From CAUPWF01 sp964367905 (GTDB taxonomy: Bacteria; Bacillota; Clostridia; Lachnospirales; Lachnospiraceae), in contig CAYIZP010000082.1 of the NCBI GenBank assembly GCA_964367905.1, forward strand, positions 1 to 6,044: a stretch of 6,044 nucleotides of DNA. Reading direction: 5' to 3'. The notes beneath the pieces are model-generated. The model did no database searches, was not told the origin of the DNA, and saw only the letters and a list, made by a program, of their open reading frames with translations. The position numbers and the translations under genes are program-made. This document shows, one piece after another, positions 6,041 to 6,044 of the stretch (the first letter of the stretch is position 1; each line of letters begins with the position of its first letter).

Positions 6041-6044
6041 CTTA

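Overview
The window looks like chromosomal DNA from a strictly or mainly fermentative Gram-positive anaerobe, most likely a Clostridia/Lachnospiraceae-type Firmicute. The evidence is the gdpP-rplI-dnaB gene order, strong AGGAGG ribosome sites, sigma-A-like promoters, pyruvate formate-lyase (PFL) fermentation genes and a small clostridial 2[4Fe-4S] ferredoxin. All genes are on the + strand and nothing suggests a prophage or plasmid.

Region 1 (1-2319) is a housekeeping block: the 3' end of gdpP (c-di-AMP phosphodiesterase), rplI (ribosomal protein L9) and dnaB (replicative helicase). gdpP and rplI are 2 nt apart. Between rplI and dnaB lies a perfect 12-bp hairpin without a U-tract and no convincing promoter, so dnaB may be transcribed by read-through.

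Region 2 (2320-2609) is non-coding. It holds a compact element of about 176 bp with terminal inverted repeats, several internal hairpins and a flanking TATAAA direct repeat (MITE-like, or a structured repeat). After it comes a near-consensus promoter for the pfl genes.

Region 3 (2610-5746) is a PFL operon with an unusual layout. The catalytic core (700 aa, with the Cys411-Cys412 pair) ends at an in-frame TAA before the glycyl radical domain. That domain is encoded by its own 81-aa gene (Gly56 in RVSGYAV) with its own Shine-Dalgarno and ATG, followed 2 nt later by pflA, the radical-SAM activase. The two parts together cover one normal PFL, so this appears to be a two-subunit PFL whose radical-bearing part is a separate, replaceable polypeptide. 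This is the main finding of the window.

Region 4 (5747-6044) carries a 55-aa 2[4Fe-4S] ferredoxin with its own promoter, a strong RBS and a strong intrinsic terminator. It could feed electrons to PflA, though that link is inference from position only.
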